Assembly: GCF_018882285.1 (NCBI RefSeq)
Contig: NZ_JACVOT010000001.1
Span: 1,061,916 to 1,125,915, forward strand
Direction of reading: 5' to 3'
DNA from: Polynucleobacter sp. AM-26B4
GTDB lineage: Bacteria; Pseudomonadota; Gammaproteobacteria; Burkholderiales; Burkholderiaceae
Length of the DNA stretch: 64,000 nt
Positions within the stretch are counted from its first letter, which is position 1. Each line of letters opens with the position of its first letter. Made by a program: the position numbers and the translations under genes. Of the stretch, positions 40,220 to 52,736 are shown one piece after another. The notes under the pieces were generated by a model. The model did not search any database. It worked only from the letters and a program-made list of their open reading frames with translations, and had not been told where the DNA came from.

Positions 40220-41556
40220 TGACCTTGATTGGTAATGCCCCAATGAAGATGAGTCATCGATTGATGATGGGGCTTTACCAATTATTTTGGTATCTGGCCT
40301 TGCCATTGGCACTTGGCCGTCTCCTTTGGAAAGGTAGACTGCAAAAAGGTTACCGAGAGCACATCAACGAGCGTTTAGGCATGTCTTGGCCTATCGGCGG
40401 AACAACCCCACGTATTTGGGTGCACGCCGTATCTGTTGGCGAAACAAGGGCCGCTGCGCCATTGATTGATGCCTTGATTCAAAGTGGTGAAAAGATTTTG
40501 TTGACCCACATGACACCTACTGGAAGAGATACTGGGCGCCAGTTATTTGCAGATCACATCGCTTCAGGTCAATTGGTGCAAAGCTATCTTCCTTATGACA
40601 TCCATTGGGCTGTGAACTCGTTCTACCAATACTTTTCAATCAAAGTTGGTTTGATCATGGAGACCGAGGTTTGGCCAAGTTTGATTTTGTCTGCTCATCA
40701 AAAATCTTTACCCGTCATTCTCATCAACGCAAGATTGTCAGAACGCAGTACTCGTCGGGTTAGTCGGTTTTCAAATTTTGCTCAATTGATTTATCAGTCT
40801 TTCACAAAAATTTTGGCTCAAACCAATTTAGATGCTAAGCGCTATAACTCTTTGGGTTTAAGCAATGTGATGGTCACTGGTAATTTGAAGTTTGATGTCA
40901 CACCCAATCTTGAACAAATTGAGCATGCTTTAGCCCTTAAGAAGAAATTAACTGATCAGGTTCAAATTGTTTGTGCCGCAAGCACCAGAGACGGTGAAGA
41001 GGCGTTGATCATTGAGGCGTGGCAAGCATTTCTAAAGACCAAAGAAAATCCAAATGATTTTTGCTTATTGATTGTGCCAAGACATCCGCAGCGATTTGAT
41101 GATGTTTTTGCCCAATTACAGTCAAGCTTTACAAAAGTGTCGCGTCGATCAAACCTCGGTGATCAACAATTTACTGACGTCATTAATCATGGTGGAGTGA
41201 TACTTGGCGACTCGATGGGCGAGATGAGTTTTTATTACGCCTTATCTGACGTCGTGATCATGGGCGGAAGTTTGTTGCCATTGGGTGGTCAAAATTTCAT
41301 TGAGGCATGCGCATTGGGTAGGCCCATTATTCTGGGTGAGCACACATTTAATTTTCAACAGGCCAGCACAGATGTGATTGACTCTAGAGCGGCCATTCGG
41401 ATTTCTGATGTTGATGAATTGGTGAAGGCTGTGGATTTGTTGTTGACCAATCATCAAGTCAAAGAAGACATGAGTACCAATGCTCTAGATTTCGCGAATC
41501 AACACACGGGCGCTACAAAAAAGATCGTCGCAGTTGTTCGGGAAACCCTTTCATAG
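40219..41556 (+). CDS. waaA: 3-deoxy-D-manno-octulosonic acid (Kdo) transferase
   Basis: 445 residues. GT30 enzyme that adds Kdo to lipid IVA at the inner membrane. A hydrophobic N-terminal anchor (GLYQLFWYLALPLALG) is followed by IWVHAVSVGETRAAAPLIDALI, the PYDIHWAVNSF region, METEVWPSLI, and the nucleotide-sugar motif GGSLLPLGGQNFIEACALGRPIILGEHTFNF. The start codon could be the ATG at 40219 or one of two soon after (MKMSHRLMM). The one-base overlap with purB indicates cotranscription. Confidence 0.95.
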
Positions 41557-41621
41557 CTAGATCAAATCCCTAATCTTTATAAGGTTTAATGGTTAATCCC
41601 ATTACTTCTATAGAATCCCTC

Positions 41622-41727
41622 AAAACACTGGGGAGTAGCCAGCTCATAGTCATGAGTCTTTTGTATCGTCAACACGGCGTTTAAGCGCCCGGTACATGAG
41701 GGGAATGGGTCCTTGGCAAGACCAAAT
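41622..41727 (+). ncRNA. yybP-ykoY (Mn2+) riboswitch
   Basis: The family's conserved pieces occur in order: CTGGGGAGTAGCC (from 41628), a CTCAT-AGTC-ATGAG hairpin, the TCGTCAACAC segment, a GGCG-TTTAA-GCGCC stem, and GGCAAGACC (41715-41723). They end 23 nt before the terC ATG, with the AAAAGGA ribosome site in between. Known members sense manganese and usually switch on Mn-export or TerC-type genes. The basal helix here looks short. Whether control acts on transcription or translation cannot be read; no terminator lies between aptamer and gene, so translation is more likely. Confidence 0.9.
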
Positions 41728-41746
41728 ACTATAAAAAGGAAACTCT

Positions 41747-42433
41747 ATGGATTTCATGTCCATTGATGCTATTTGGGCTGTTTTGGCGATTATTCTCATC
41801 GACCTAGTGCTCGCAGGAGACAACGCCTTAGTGATTGGTATGGCAGCGAATCGTTTGCCACCACATTTGCGTAAAAAAGCAATTTTTTGGGGCACATTTG
41901 GCGCCATCGCGATTCGTTTTATTTCTGTCGCCATCATCACTTACCTCATGATGCTTCCTGGTTTAAGACTTGTGGGCGGTATTGCTTTGGTGTGGATTGG
42001 TTGGAAGTTAGCTTTCCAGGACGATCATGAAGAAGTTAAAGCAGCCGATACGTTTTGGTCAGCCATTACAACCATCGTGATTGCAGATGCTGTCATGGGT
42101 GTTGATAACGCCTTGGGTATTGCCGCTGCAGCAAACGGTAATTGGGGCTTCATCATCATGGGTTTATTGATCAGTATCCCAGTGGTTATTTTCGGTTCAA
42201 GCATGGTGACCAAGATTTTGGATCGTTGGCCTAACGCTGTTTTTATCGGTGGCTTTGTTCTGTTTGCAGTGTCTGTTCAAATGGTTTTGAAAGAGATCTT
42301 GTTCGTTGACTACCTTGCAGGTGTGGATCCTTGGATACTCAAACTATCTCCATGGATGTTTGCTATTGCATTGACTGCAATTCAATTCAAGCTATCTAAG
42401 AAGGCAAGTAAAAAAGCTGCAGTAGCTATTTAA
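41747..42433 (+). CDS. TerC family integral membrane protein, copy 2 (Mn-riboswitch controlled)
   Basis: 228 residues, about seven transmembrane helices. VLAGDNALVIGMAANRL and VMGVDNALGIAAAA are the TerC/YjbE signatures. It is a diverged paralogue of the protein at 11868 (same layout; the GDNA/VDN motifs match). Placement behind a yybP-ykoY riboswitch points to manganese export or manganese-linked homeostasis. AAAAGGA precedes the ATG; a bidirectional terminator follows. Confidence 0.9.
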   Translation: MDFMSIDAIWAVLAIILIDLVLAGDNALVIGMAANRLPPHLRKKAIFWGTFGAIAIRFISVAIITYLMMLPGLRLVGGIALVWIGWKLAFQDDHEEVKAADTFWSAITTIVIADAVMGVDNALGIAAAANGNWGFIIMGLLISIPVVIFGSSMVTKILDRWPNAVFIGGFVLFAVSVQMVLKEILFVDYLAGVDPWILKLSPWMFAIALTAIQFKLSKKASKKAAVAI

Positions 42434-42483
42434 ATAACAATTATTAAATTGGTTACTAATTAACAGTTACCGAGGAAGACAAT

Positions 42484-42510
42484 AAAAAAGCGGGCATTGC
42501 CCGCTTTTTT
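42484..42510. terminator. Bidirectional terminator between terC copy 2 and secF
   Basis: A-run, GCGGGC-ATT-GCCCGC, T-run. A perfect stem with both flanks, placed between convergent genes. Confidence 0.94.
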
Positions 42511-42565
42511 ATTTGTAAGAGATATTTAAAAACTATTCAAAAAATATCAATAGAAATATCAATAT

Positions 42566-43543
42566 TTAAACTTGAGCACCAAAGTTAGGGTCATCAGATT
42601 TGGTAGCGGTTGCGCTTGCTTTTGTTTCTGCAGACACAAGATCTTCGCGCTTGATGCCAAACCACATGGCTAATGCTGCAGCAACGAATACTGAAGAATA
42701 AATACCAAATAAGATGCCGATGGTCAGAGCCAAAGAGAAGTAGTAAAGCGTTGGGCCACCGAATAGCAACATGGCTAACACCATCATCTGCGTACTGCCA
42801 TGGGTGATGATCGTTCTGCTGGTTGTGCTGGTGATAGCATTATCAATCACTGCAGATACTTCCATTTTTCTGTACTTGCGGAAGTTCTCTCTGATACGGT
42901 CAAAAATAACCACAGATTCGTTCACTGAGTATCCAAGAACGGCCAGAACAGCAGCCAATACTGATAGGGAGAATTCCCATTGGAACAAAGCAAAGAATCC
43001 CAAAATGATCACGACGTCGTGAAGGTTGGCCAAAATACCTGCCAACGCAAATTTCCACTCAAAGCGAATAGCAAGGTAAACAACAATTCCTAGAATAACG
43101 AATATGAGTGCCAGTAAGCCATCGGTCGCTAATTCTTTACCCACTTGAGGCCCTACGAACTCAACACGTTTGAGGGTAACGTCAGAGCTGGAAGCTTTGA
43201 GTGTCTCGAGTACTTGATTACTTTGCTGTGAAGATGAGATAGCTTTACCTTGCGCATCTTTTTGAAGTGGCAAGCGAATCAGAACATCTTTTGAGCTACC
43301 AAAGTTTTGAACTTGAACATCTTGGTAGCCAAGCTTGGTTAGATCAGCTCTGATGGTATTTAAAGGGGCTGTTTGCTGATAGCTGATTTCCATGACTGTG
43401 CCGCCTGTGAACTCAACAGATAGATGCAAGCCCTTGGTGACCAAGAAAAAGACAGCGGCTAAAAAAGTGATCGCGGAAATTGCATTTAGCACCAACGCAT
43501 GGCGCATAAAGGGAATGTCACGGCGGATACGAAAAAATTCCAT
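42566..43543 (-). CDS. secF: Protein translocase subunit SecF
   Basis: 325 residues with six transmembrane helices and a periplasmic domain after the first. FTGGTVMEISY and the RND-like LGYSVNESVVIFDRIREN are typical. With SecD and YajC it uses the proton motive force to pull secreted proteins across the Sec channel. Last gene of queA-tgt-yajC-secD-secF; the gap from secD is 12 nt with a TAAAAGGAAAAC ribosome site. Confidence 0.97.
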   Translation of the reverse strand: MEFFRIRRDIPFMRHALVLNAISAITFLAAVFFLVTKGLHLSVEFTGGTVMEISYQQTAPLNTIRADLTKLGYQDVQVQNFGSSKDVLIRLPLQKDAQGKAISSSQQSNQVLETLKASSSDVTLKRVEFVGPQVGKELATDGLLALIFVILGIVVYLAIRFEWKFALAGILANLHDVVIILGFFALFQWEFSLSVLAAVLAVLGYSVNESVVIFDRIRENFRKYRKMEVSAVIDNAITSTTSRTIITHGSTQMMVLAMLLFGGPTLYYFSLALTIGILFGIYSSVFVAAALAMWFGIKREDLVSAETKASATATKSDDPNFGAQV

Positions 43544-43555
43544 GTTGTTTTCCTT

Positions 43556-45412
43556 TTATTCTGTAGGGCGCCAAACTTCGCCAATAGATAATTTATCGAG
43601 TTTCTTTTTGCGACCGTACCAAAGGTTGGCAAGGCCTCTTGCGAAAAATACCGCAGAGAACATCGACGTTAAGATGCCCAAGCTATGCACAACAGCAAAG
43701 CCTCTGACCGGACCAGAGCCGAATGCCAATAAAGCAACACCGGCAATTAGAGTGGTGATGTTTGAGTCAAGGATGGTGCCCCAGGCTTTTTCAAAGCCTG
43801 TTGCAATCGCTGCTTGTGGCGTGGCTCCTGCACGTAACTCTTCACGAATACGCTCGTTGATGAGCACGTTTGAGTCAATCGCCATACCAAGAGCAAGAGC
43901 CATCGCTGCAATACCTGGGAGGGTCAATGTGGCCTGGAGCATTGAAAGAACTGCTACCAATAGGAATAAGTTGACCGACAAAGCGATGACAGAGAACACA
44001 CCAAATAATAGGTAATAGGCAATCATGAAAATCGCAATGGCGGTAAATCCATAAATCACAGAGTTAAAGCCCATCGAGATATTTTCGGCACCCAAGCTAG
44101 GTCCAATAGTTCTTTCTTCAATGATTTCCATTGGGGCAGCCAATGAGCCTGCGCGAAGCAATAGGGCTAAATCATTCGCACTGTCAGTGCTTGGCTGACC
44201 AGTGATTTGAAACTTAGAGCCAAACTCGCTTTGAATAGTCGCAACTGTTAATACTTCGCCACGACCCTTTTCAAAAAGAATCATGCCCATTGGTTTGCCA
44301 ATGTTCTCGCGAGTGATCTCTTGCATCACGCGTCCACCAGCAGAGTCCAAAGTGATGTTCACAGCTGGACGTTGATTTGAATCAAAGCCTGCTGAGGCGC
44401 TCGTGATTCGATCACCACTAAAAATCACTGACTTTTTAAAGACAACCTGACGACCATCACCCATTTTGAAAACATCAGAGCCTGGAGGAGGGAGTTCGCC
44501 AGAGAGTAAATAGGTCTTGATTGGGTCTGCTAGGCGAGACTCAAGGGTCGCCGTACGTCCGATGATGTCTTTTGCTCTAGCTGTATCTTGTACGCCCGGC
44601 AATTGCACAATGATTCTGTCTTGACCTTGCTGTTGAATCACTGGTTCTGCCACACCTAATTCATTCACACGATTGTGAAGGGTGGTGATGTTTTGTTTAA
44701 CAGCATTTTCTTGAACTTCTTTGACTGCTGAATCTTTGAATTTGCCGACTAACTTGAAGCCGTCGGCAGACTTCTCAACGGTGAATTCAAGACCTTGTAA
44801 ATTACTGTTCAGCAAGGTTTTGGCGCTAGCTGCATCTTCTTGATTAGGGAATCTAACAACAATTGTGTCGCCCTGACGCTCAATGCCAGAGTGACGTAAA
44901 CCTTTTTCACGAAGCTGTGAGCGGGTATCGGTGCTCAAGCTTTCTAATTTCTTTTGTAGTGCGCCTCTCATGTCCACTTGTAAAAGGAAGTGAACGCCGC
45001 CTCTTAGATCAAGGCCCAAATACATTGGCATTGCGCCCATGGAGCTTAACCAAGCGGGAGTGTTAGAAATTAGATTAAGCGCAATGACATAACTTTGATC
45101 ATTGCTATCTGGGTTCAAGGATTTTTGTAAAACATCCTTGGCCTTCAACTGGGTGTCAGTGTTATTAAGGCGAACCTTGATCGTGCCGTTCGCCCCAATG
45201 CGTTCAAATTGGATACCTTTTGGCTCAATCTGTGCGCTCTTTAAGATGTCGGCAATACGGTCTTGCATATTGCCATCAATTTTTACCGTGACTTTACCCG
45301 CTGAGATTTGTACTGCCGGGGCCTCCCCAAAAAAATTTGGAAGAGTGTATAGAGCTCCAATGAGAAGCGCTATAACGATGACGAGGTATTTCCACAGCGG
45401 GTAACGGTTCAT
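43556..45412 (-). CDS. secD: Protein translocase subunit SecD
   Basis: 618 residues. One N-terminal transmembrane helix (YPLWKYLVIVIALLIGALYTLPNFFG), a large periplasmic part with the GLDLRGGVHFLLQVDM motif and P1 head, then five helices with ALALGMAIDSNVLINERIREELR. Energises late stages of Sec export. 12 nt downstream of yajC. Confidence 0.97.
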   Translation of the reverse strand: MNRYPLWKYLVIVIALLIGALYTLPNFFGEAPAVQISAGKVTVKIDGNMQDRIADILKSAQIEPKGIQFERIGANGTIKVRLNNTDTQLKAKDVLQKSLNPDSNDQSYVIALNLISNTPAWLSSMGAMPMYLGLDLRGGVHFLLQVDMRGALQKKLESLSTDTRSQLREKGLRHSGIERQGDTIVVRFPNQEDAASAKTLLNSNLQGLEFTVEKSADGFKLVGKFKDSAVKEVQENAVKQNITTLHNRVNELGVAEPVIQQQGQDRIIVQLPGVQDTARAKDIIGRTATLESRLADPIKTYLLSGELPPPGSDVFKMGDGRQVVFKKSVIFSGDRITSASAGFDSNQRPAVNITLDSAGGRVMQEITRENIGKPMGMILFEKGRGEVLTVATIQSEFGSKFQITGQPSTDSANDLALLLRAGSLAAPMEIIEERTIGPSLGAENISMGFNSVIYGFTAIAIFMIAYYLLFGVFSVIALSVNLFLLVAVLSMLQATLTLPGIAAMALALGMAIDSNVLINERIREELRAGATPQAAIATGFEKAWGTILDSNITTLIAGVALLAFGSGPVRGFAVVHSLGILTSMFSAVFFARGLANLWYGRKKKLDKLSIGEVWRPTE

Positions 45413-45424
45413 GCTAAAACTTTC

Positions 45425-45745
45425 TTAGATTTCTTTGATCGTGCCTTTTGGTAAAACAGCAGTAATTGCATTCTTTTGCATTTTTACTTCTGTTCCAGGT
45501 AGCAACTCAACTGTGACATACGGATCTTTTAGAGTAGTTACTTTGCCCATTAGGCCGCCAACAGTCACAACCTCATCACCAACTGCCAAAGCCTCAAGCA
45601 TGTTTCTAACTTCTTTTTGACGCTTCATTTGTGGACGAATCATCACAAAGTACAAAACAACAAACATCAATACCAAAGGTAAAAAACCCATTAATCCACC
45701 AGATTCTGCTCCGGCTGTCTGTGCATATGCGTTACTGATCAACAT
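45425..45745 (-). CDS. yajC: YajC, preprotein translocase accessory subunit
   Basis: 106 residues. One transmembrane helix (GFLPLVLMFVVLYFVMIRP) and the conserved QMKRQKEVRNMLEALAVGDEVVTVGGLMGKV domain. Associates with SecDF. A strong GGAGG ribosome site precedes the ATG, suggesting high expression. 29 nt downstream of tgt. Confidence 0.97.
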   Translation of the reverse strand: MLISNAYAQTAGAESGGLMGFLPLVLMFVVLYFVMIRPQMKRQKEVRNMLEALAVGDEVVTVGGLMGKVTTLKDPYVTVELLPGTEVKMQKNAITAVLPKGTIKEI

Positions 45746-45774
45746 CTTATTTCCTCCAAGTAGAAAGTCTGATT

Positions 45775-47963
<2,189 letters not shown>

Positions 47964-47995
47964 CGCTGTACCATGGGAATATAAAGATTTTATCA
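47964..47995. promoter_or_regulatory. Overlapping divergent promoters of queA and recG
   Basis: The 32-bp gap contains AATATAAA. Read rightward, TATAAA (47980-47985) is a -10 candidate for recG, 10 nt from its ATG. Read leftward, TATATT (47978-47983) is a -10 candidate for queA, 14 nt from its ATG. The two overlap, so transcription of one should exclude the other, and the -35 boxes must lie in coding DNA. Ribosome sites are weak on both sides. Confidence 0.4.
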
Positions 47996-50065
47996 ATGAC
48001 CAAAAAAGCCAGTTCACCTTCATTAGAAAAGCTAGGATTGCACTCCAGCTTGGACTGCGTTTTACATCTACCTATTCGTTATGAGGACGAAACCAAATTA
48101 TCAACCATTGGGCAGGCTGTTGGTACTTTTGGCGGATTGACCTTTCAGGTGCAAGGGGTTGTGATCAAGCAAGAGGTTTTGTTTCGTCCCAGAAGGCAAT
48201 TATTGGTGGTCATCAGAGACGAGCATGGGGATGAGTTATTCCTCCGATGGTTGAACTTTTACCCCAGCCAGCAAAAGCAAATGGCTGTTGGGGTTAATTT
48301 GAGGGTGCGCGGTGAAATCAGAGATGGATTTTATGGCCCCGAGATGGTTCACCCGGGAGTTAAAGCAGTGAGCCCTGATACTCCTTTGCCAAGTACTTTG
48401 ACGCCGGTTTATTCAACCGTGGCAGGTGTTGGTCAGCATGTGATTCGCCAAGCCATCAACAAGGCGTTTAAAGATGATGAATTGCAGTCACATTTAAAAG
48501 ATCTTTTGCCCAAAGAAGTCATGGCAAGTACTTTTGTGGGTTTAGACATTCCAAGTTTGTGGAGTGCTTTAAACACTTTGCACCAGCCGGGTAAGTCTGA
48601 TGATTTGGCAGCGATTCAAGATCGCCATCATCCTGCCTGGAGACGGGTTCAGATAGAAGAGTTGCTGGCTCAGCAATTATCTCTTTTGCAGGCTCGTGAA
48701 AAACGCTTGGCTCGTCAAGCTGTGCGCATGAATGAGAAGGCCGTCAAAGGTGGCGTGCTGGAGAAATTTTTAAAGCAATTGCCTTTTCAGTTGACCAATG
48801 CTCAACAGCAATCTTGGGTGGATATCTTGAAAGACTTGGGTGAGTCATACCCGATGAACAGGCTTTTGCAAGGGGATGTTGGCAGTGGCAAAACTGTGGT
48901 GGCCACTTTGGCGGCATTGCATTGCATTGATCATGGCTATCAAGCGGCAATCATGGCACCAACAGAAATACTCGCTGAGCAACACTACCGCAAATTAAAA
49001 AGTTGGCTTGAGCCTTTGGGTGTGAAGATAACCTGGTTAACCGGCTCTCTGAAGGCCAAAGAAAAGCGAGAGGCTCAAGAGCTCATCTGTAATGGCGAAG
49101 CGCAGTTAGTGATTGGAACTCATGCCTTGATTCAAGAGGGTGTTGAGTTTGCAAGATTGGGATTTGCGGTGATTGATGAGCAGCATCGCTTTGGAGTTAA
49201 GCAGCGTTTACGTTTGCAACAAAAAATTGATGACGTTGAAGTTGATTGTCATCAGTTGATGATGTCTGCAACACCGATACCAAGAACGTTGGCGATGACC
49301 TTTTATGCTGACTTAGAGGTGTCCGTTATCAATGAATTGCCACCTGGTAGAACTCCGATTGTCACCAAACTAGTTAAAAACGAACGTCGCCAAGAGTTGG
49401 TCTTGGGGCTCGTGTCTGAGTTAGATAAAGGGCGCCAAGTTTATTGGGTGTGCCCTTTGATTGAAGAATCTGAGGTCTTGCAATTAAAGACAGCGGTAGA
49501 GACTCATGCGGCGCTTCAAGAGGCTTTGCCTGGGGTTGCGATTGGTTTGGTTCATGGTCGCTTAAAGGGCGCTGAGAAAAATGCTGTGATGCAAGCATTT
49601 GCTGCAGGCGATATCCAGGTTTTGGTGGCCACGACTGTGATTGAGGTCGGGGTGGATGTGCCAAATGCCTCATTGATGATCATTGAGCATGCGGAAAGAT
49701 TTGGCTACTCACAACTTCATCAATTAAGAGGTCGAGTCGGACGGGGCTCGGCTGAGTCAGTATGTATTTTGTTATACGGCCCTGAACTATCAATGGCAGC
49801 GAAAGAGCGTTTACAAACACTCAAAGAGACACAGGATGGTTTTGTGATTGCCGAGCGAGATTTGGCTTTGCGCGGACCGGGTGAATTGCTAGGTTCGAAG
49901 CAATCAGGTGATGCAATGTTGCGCTTTATTGATTTACAAAAAGAATCTTGGTTGATTGAAAAAACTCAAGAGTTAGCCAAGCAACTCCTCATCAGTCACC
50001 CCGATATTGCTCAGGAACATTTATTGCGTTGGTTGGGTAATCGTGCTGAATATCTAAAAGCTTGA
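47996..50065 (+). CDS. recG: ATP-dependent DNA helicase RecG
   Basis: 689 residues. Remodels stalled replication forks and branched DNA. N-terminal wedge domain ([11 protein letters not shown]...), Walker [25 protein letters not shown] motif [13 protein letters not shown], motif [18 protein letters not shown], and the late motifs [15 protein letters not shown] and QLRGRVGRG are complete. 12 nt upstream of oxyR on the same strand, an order common in proteobacteria. Confidence 0.98.
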   Translation: MTKKASSPSLEKLGLHSSLDCVLHLPIRYEDETKLSTIGQAVGTFGGLTFQVQGVVIKQEVLFRPRRQLLVVIRDEHGDELFLRWLNFYPSQQKQMAVGVNLRVRGEIRDGFYGPEMVHPGVKAVSPDTPLPSTLTPVYSTVAGVGQHVIRQAINKAFKDDELQSHLKDLLPKEVMASTFVGLDIPSLWSALNTLHQPGKSDDLAAIQDRHHPAWRRVQIEELLAQQLSLLQAREKRLARQAVRMNEKAVKGGVLEKFLKQLPFQLTNAQQQSWVDILKDLGESYPMNRLLQGDVGSGKTVVATLAALHCIDHGYQAAIMAPTEILAEQHYRKLKSWLEPLGVKITWLTGSLKAKEKREAQELICNGEAQLVIGTHALIQEGVEFARLGFAVIDEQHRFGVKQRLRLQQKIDDVEVDCHQLMMSATPIPRTLAMTFYADLEVSVINELPPGRTPIVTKLVKNERRQELVLGLVSELDKGRQVYWVCPLIEESEVLQLKTAVETHAALQEALPGVAIGLVHGRLKGAEKNAVMQAFAAGDIQVLVATTVIEVGVDVPNASLMIIEHAERFGYSQLHQLRGRVGRGSAESVCILLYGPELSMAAKERLQTLKETQDGFVIAERDLALRGPGELLGSKQSGDAMLRFIDLQKESWLIEKTQELAKQLLISHPDIAQEHLLRWLGNRAEYLKA

Positions 50066-50077
50066 TATCCTCTCTGT

Positions 50078-50995
50078 ATGACACTCACAGAACTTCGATA
50101 TATCGTTGCTGTTGCAAGGGAGCGCCACTTTGGCCGAGCAGCTGAGGCTTGCTTTGTTTCTCAGCCAACCTTATCGGTCGCAATCAAAAAATTAGAAGAT
50201 GAGCTCAATGTTCAGATTTTTGAGCGTTCTGGTTCTGAGCTGGCAATCACTGCTTTGGGGCATACGATCATTCATCAGGCCCAAAAGGTCTTAGATGAAG
50301 CCCAGCTCATCAAACACTTGGCTCAACATGGTCAGGACCCTCTTTCAGGCCCTGTGCGTCTTGGAACCATCTACACGATCGCACCTTATTTGTTGCCAAA
50401 ATTAATCGCCAAATGTCGTGAAGCATTGCCGCAGATGCCTTTGTACCTTCAAGAAAATTTCACGACAAAGCTTTTGGAGCTTTTAAAGCAAGGTGATATT
50501 GATGCTGCCATCATGGCTGATACATTTCCACAAAGTGGTCTTGAGGTTTTACCTTTGTATGAAGAAGGCTTCATGGTCGCGGTTCCTCAAGGACATCCTT
50601 GGCAAACCCTGTCCATCATTCAGCATAATGAATTGCAGTCACAAAAAACATTGTTGTTGGGTGAGGGGCACTGCTTCAGAGATCAGGTTTTAGATATTTG
50701 TCCTGACATGCAAAAAAATCAAAAAGATGGAGAGATCAGTACTTTTGAAGGATCCTCATTAGAGACTATTCGACAGATGGTGGCGGGCGGCATAGGTATC
50801 AGCATCATGCCAATCACATCGATCCCTGAGGATGCTAATAGCAATGGTTTGATTCGCTACATTCCATTTGCCAATCCGATTCCTAAGCGTCGCGTGGTCT
50901 TGGCTTGGCGTAAGAGTTACGCTAGAACAAAAGCCATGCATGCTTTGGCCGATGCGATTAAATCATCTGGCATGACAGGGGTGGATTTCTTGTAA
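50078..50995 (+). CDS. oxyR: OxyR, hydrogen peroxide-sensing LysR regulator
   Basis: 305 residues. LysR helix-turn-helix at the N-terminus ([25 protein letters not shown]). The regulatory domain has the redox cysteines at exactly 199 and 208 ([15 protein letters not shown]), the same numbering as E. coli OxyR, so the peroxide disulfide switch should work. It activates catalase, peroxiredoxin and similar genes, none of which is in the window. Its stop overlaps the ubiA start by one base. Confidence 0.95.
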   Translation: MTLTELRYIVAVARERHFGRAAEACFVSQPTLSVAIKKLEDELNVQIFERSGSELAITALGHTIIHQAQKVLDEAQLIKHLAQHGQDPLSGPVRLGTIYTIAPYLLPKLIAKCREALPQMPLYLQENFTTKLLELLKQGDIDAAIMADTFPQSGLEVLPLYEEGFMVAVPQGHPWQTLSIIQHNELQSQKTLLLGEGHCFRDQVLDICPDMQKNQKDGEISTFEGSSLETIRQMVAGGIGISIMPITSIPEDANSNGLIRYIPFANPIPKRRVVLAWRKSYARTKAMHALADAIKSSGMTGVDFL

Positions 50996-51843
50996 TGGCT
51001 TCAAGGTTGTCTGATTATTTAGCGCTGATTCGATTTGATAAACCAATTGGCACCTTATTGGTCTTGTGGCCAACTTTGTGGGGTTTGTGGATTGCATCGA
51101 TTGGCGAGCCAAAAGCATCTCATCTGATTATTTTTGTTTTGGGTTGCTTTCTGATGAGAAGCGCCGGTTGCGCCATCAATGACTACGCTGATCGAGATTT
51201 TGATAAGCATGTCTCAAGAACCCAAGATCGTCCTCTCACTGCTGGAAGAATCAAGCCTGTAGAAGCGCTGATCATTGCGGCAATACTTGCGATTTTGGCC
51301 TTCATCTTGATTTTGCCACTCAATACATACACAAAGATTTTGTCTGTTCCTGCAGTGGCCATTGCAATTATTTATCCCTTCACTAAAAGGTTTTTTTCGA
51401 TTCCTCAAGCCATTTTGGGCATTGCTTTTTCATTTGGTATTCCAATGGCCTTTGCGGCCGTTATGAACGAGATACCTGCTTATGCATGGTTATTGGTACT
51501 TGCAAACATCGCTTGGGCGATTGCTTACGATACCGCTTATGCCATGGTTGATAGGGACGATGATTTGAGTTTAGGTATCAAGACGTCTGCCATCACGTTT
51601 GGGCAGTTTGATGTTTTAGCCATTTGCATTTGCTATGGCATCAGCCTTCTTTGCTTTGTTGTGCTTGGATGGTTGTTGGCATTCCCTACAATCTTTTGGA
51701 TCTTTTTGGGATTAGCCTTTTTGCTGTCTATTTATTATTTCCAATTGATCAAAGATCGTCAGAAAGAAAAGTGCTTTTTGGCATTCAGAAGAAACAATTG
51801 GTTTGGCATGAGCTTGTTTTTAGCCATCGCCTTCGCTTACTAA
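50995..51843 (+). CDS. ubiA: 4-hydroxybenzoate octaprenyltransferase
   Basis: 282 residues with eight to nine transmembrane helices. Attaches the polyprenyl tail to 4-hydroxybenzoate in ubiquinone synthesis. Two aspartate-rich motifs bind Mg-diphosphate: NDYADRDFD (62-70) and [13 protein letters not shown] (178-190). Start overlaps the oxyR stop (TAATG). Convergent with proC. Confidence 0.97.
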   Translation: MASRLSDYLALIRFDKPIGTLLVLWPTLWGLWIASIGEPKASHLIIFVLGCFLMRSAGCAINDYADRDFDKHVSRTQDRPLTAGRIKPVEALIIAAILAILAFILILPLNTYTKILSVPAVAIAIIYPFTKRFFSIPQAILGIAFSFGIPMAFAAVMNEIPAYAWLLVLANIAWAIAYDTAYAMVDRDDDLSLGIKTSAITFGQFDVLAICICYGISLLCFVVLGWLLAFPTIFWIFLGLAFLLSIYYFQLIKDRQKEKCFLAFRRNNWFGMSLFLAIAFAY

Positions 51844-51856
51844 AATTCTAGCGGCA

Positions 51857-51880
51857 CATCAATCAGAGAAATGATTGATG
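51857..51880. repeat. Perfect hairpin between convergent ubiA and proC
   Basis: CATCAATCA-GAGAAA-TGATTGATG, a perfect 9-bp stem with a 6-nt loop, in the 44-bp gap between the two stop codons. No proper T-run follows on either strand. It is well placed to end or protect both transcripts. Confidence 0.55.
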
Positions 51881-51887
51881 TAGGTTC

Positions 51888-52736
51888 TTATTGCTTACTA
51901 AATTCTTCGCCCATGGCTTCGCTGCGATCGCTGGCTGCTGCAACCGCTTTCATCATGATGTTGGCCCAAGACTCTTGCTCAAGAACTGTTAGTGCAGCAT
52001 AAGTTGTGCCACCTTTTGAAGTCACACGCTCTCTAAGAGTGGCTGGTGACTCTGTGGATTGAGCTGCAAGCTTGGCAGCCCCCTGCAAAGTTTGTATCGC
52101 CAATAGACGTGCCTGCTCTTGTGAGAGCCCTTGAGCAATGGCAGCCTTCTCAAGAGATTCCAAGAAGGCAAATACATACGCTGGACCACTGCCAGATACG
52201 GCCGTGATGTCATCCATTTGTTTTTCAGAGTCAACCCAAACAATCTTGCCTACGGCTTCACAAATCGAGCTTGCAAGTGCTTTGTCTGTAGCGCTGATAT
52301 TGCTATCTGCAAATAGGCCAGTCATGCCTTCACCAATCAAGGCAGGCGTATTGGGCATGGCACGGATGATTCTCTGGTGCCCAAGCCACTTGGCCATGTC
52401 GGCTGTTTTAATACCAGCCGCCACGCTCAAGCATAGAGGTTTGTTCGAGAGTGACTTCAATACAAGTGCTAACTCAGCAGCAGCTTCTTTAAATTGTTGT
52501 GGCTTAACAGCCATGACAAGAACATCGCAACTTTCAATGTGTGGCGCTAATTTATCCACAGATGCAGCGCAAATGATTGAAAGATCGCTTTCAAGGCGTT
52601 GACGTGTTTGATCAAATGGATCAGCGACAAACATATTCTTTGCCAAAGCTCCCTGATTAATCAAACCACCAATCAAAGCGCTGGCCATGTTTCCGCCACC
52701 AATGAAGCCGATTTTTAAATTTGCTAATGAAGTCAT
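51888..52736 (-). CDS. proC: Pyrroline-5-carboxylate reductase
   Basis: 282 residues. Last step of proline synthesis. NADPH-binding KIGFIGGGNMASALIGGL, VLVMAVKPQQF, the IRAMPNTPALIGEGMTG loop and AVSGSGPAYVFAFLESLEKAAI are conserved. Overlaps the yggS stop by ATGA (52733-52736), the frequent yggS-proC pairing. Confidence 0.98.
   Translation of the reverse strand: MTSLANLKIGFIGGGNMASALIGGLINQGALAKNMFVADPFDQTRQRLESDLSIICAASVDKLAPHIESCDVLVMAVKPQQFKEAAAELALVLKSLSNKPLCLSVAAGIKTADMAKWLGHQRIIRAMPNTPALIGEGMTGLFADSNISATDKALASSICEAVGKIVWVDSEKQMDDITAVSGSGPAYVFAFLESLEKAAIAQGLSQEQARLLAIQTLQGAAKLAAQSTESPATLRERVTSKGGTTYAALTVLEQESWANIMMKAVAAASDRSEAMGEEFSKQ

Noticed and set aside
41650-41940. A minus-strand frame crossing the riboswitch and terC copy 2
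   Set aside because: The plus-strand aptamer motifs and TerC protein explain the region; the antisense product is unlike any family I know.
43392-44015. A 207-codon open frame antisense to secF/secD
   Set aside because: It runs opposite two well-conserved genes, starts inside secF, and its product has no recognisable domain; it looks like a codon-bias shadow.
52138-52602. A 154-codon open frame antisense to proC
   Set aside because: Fully inside a conserved gene, no ribosome site, composition of a mirror frame.
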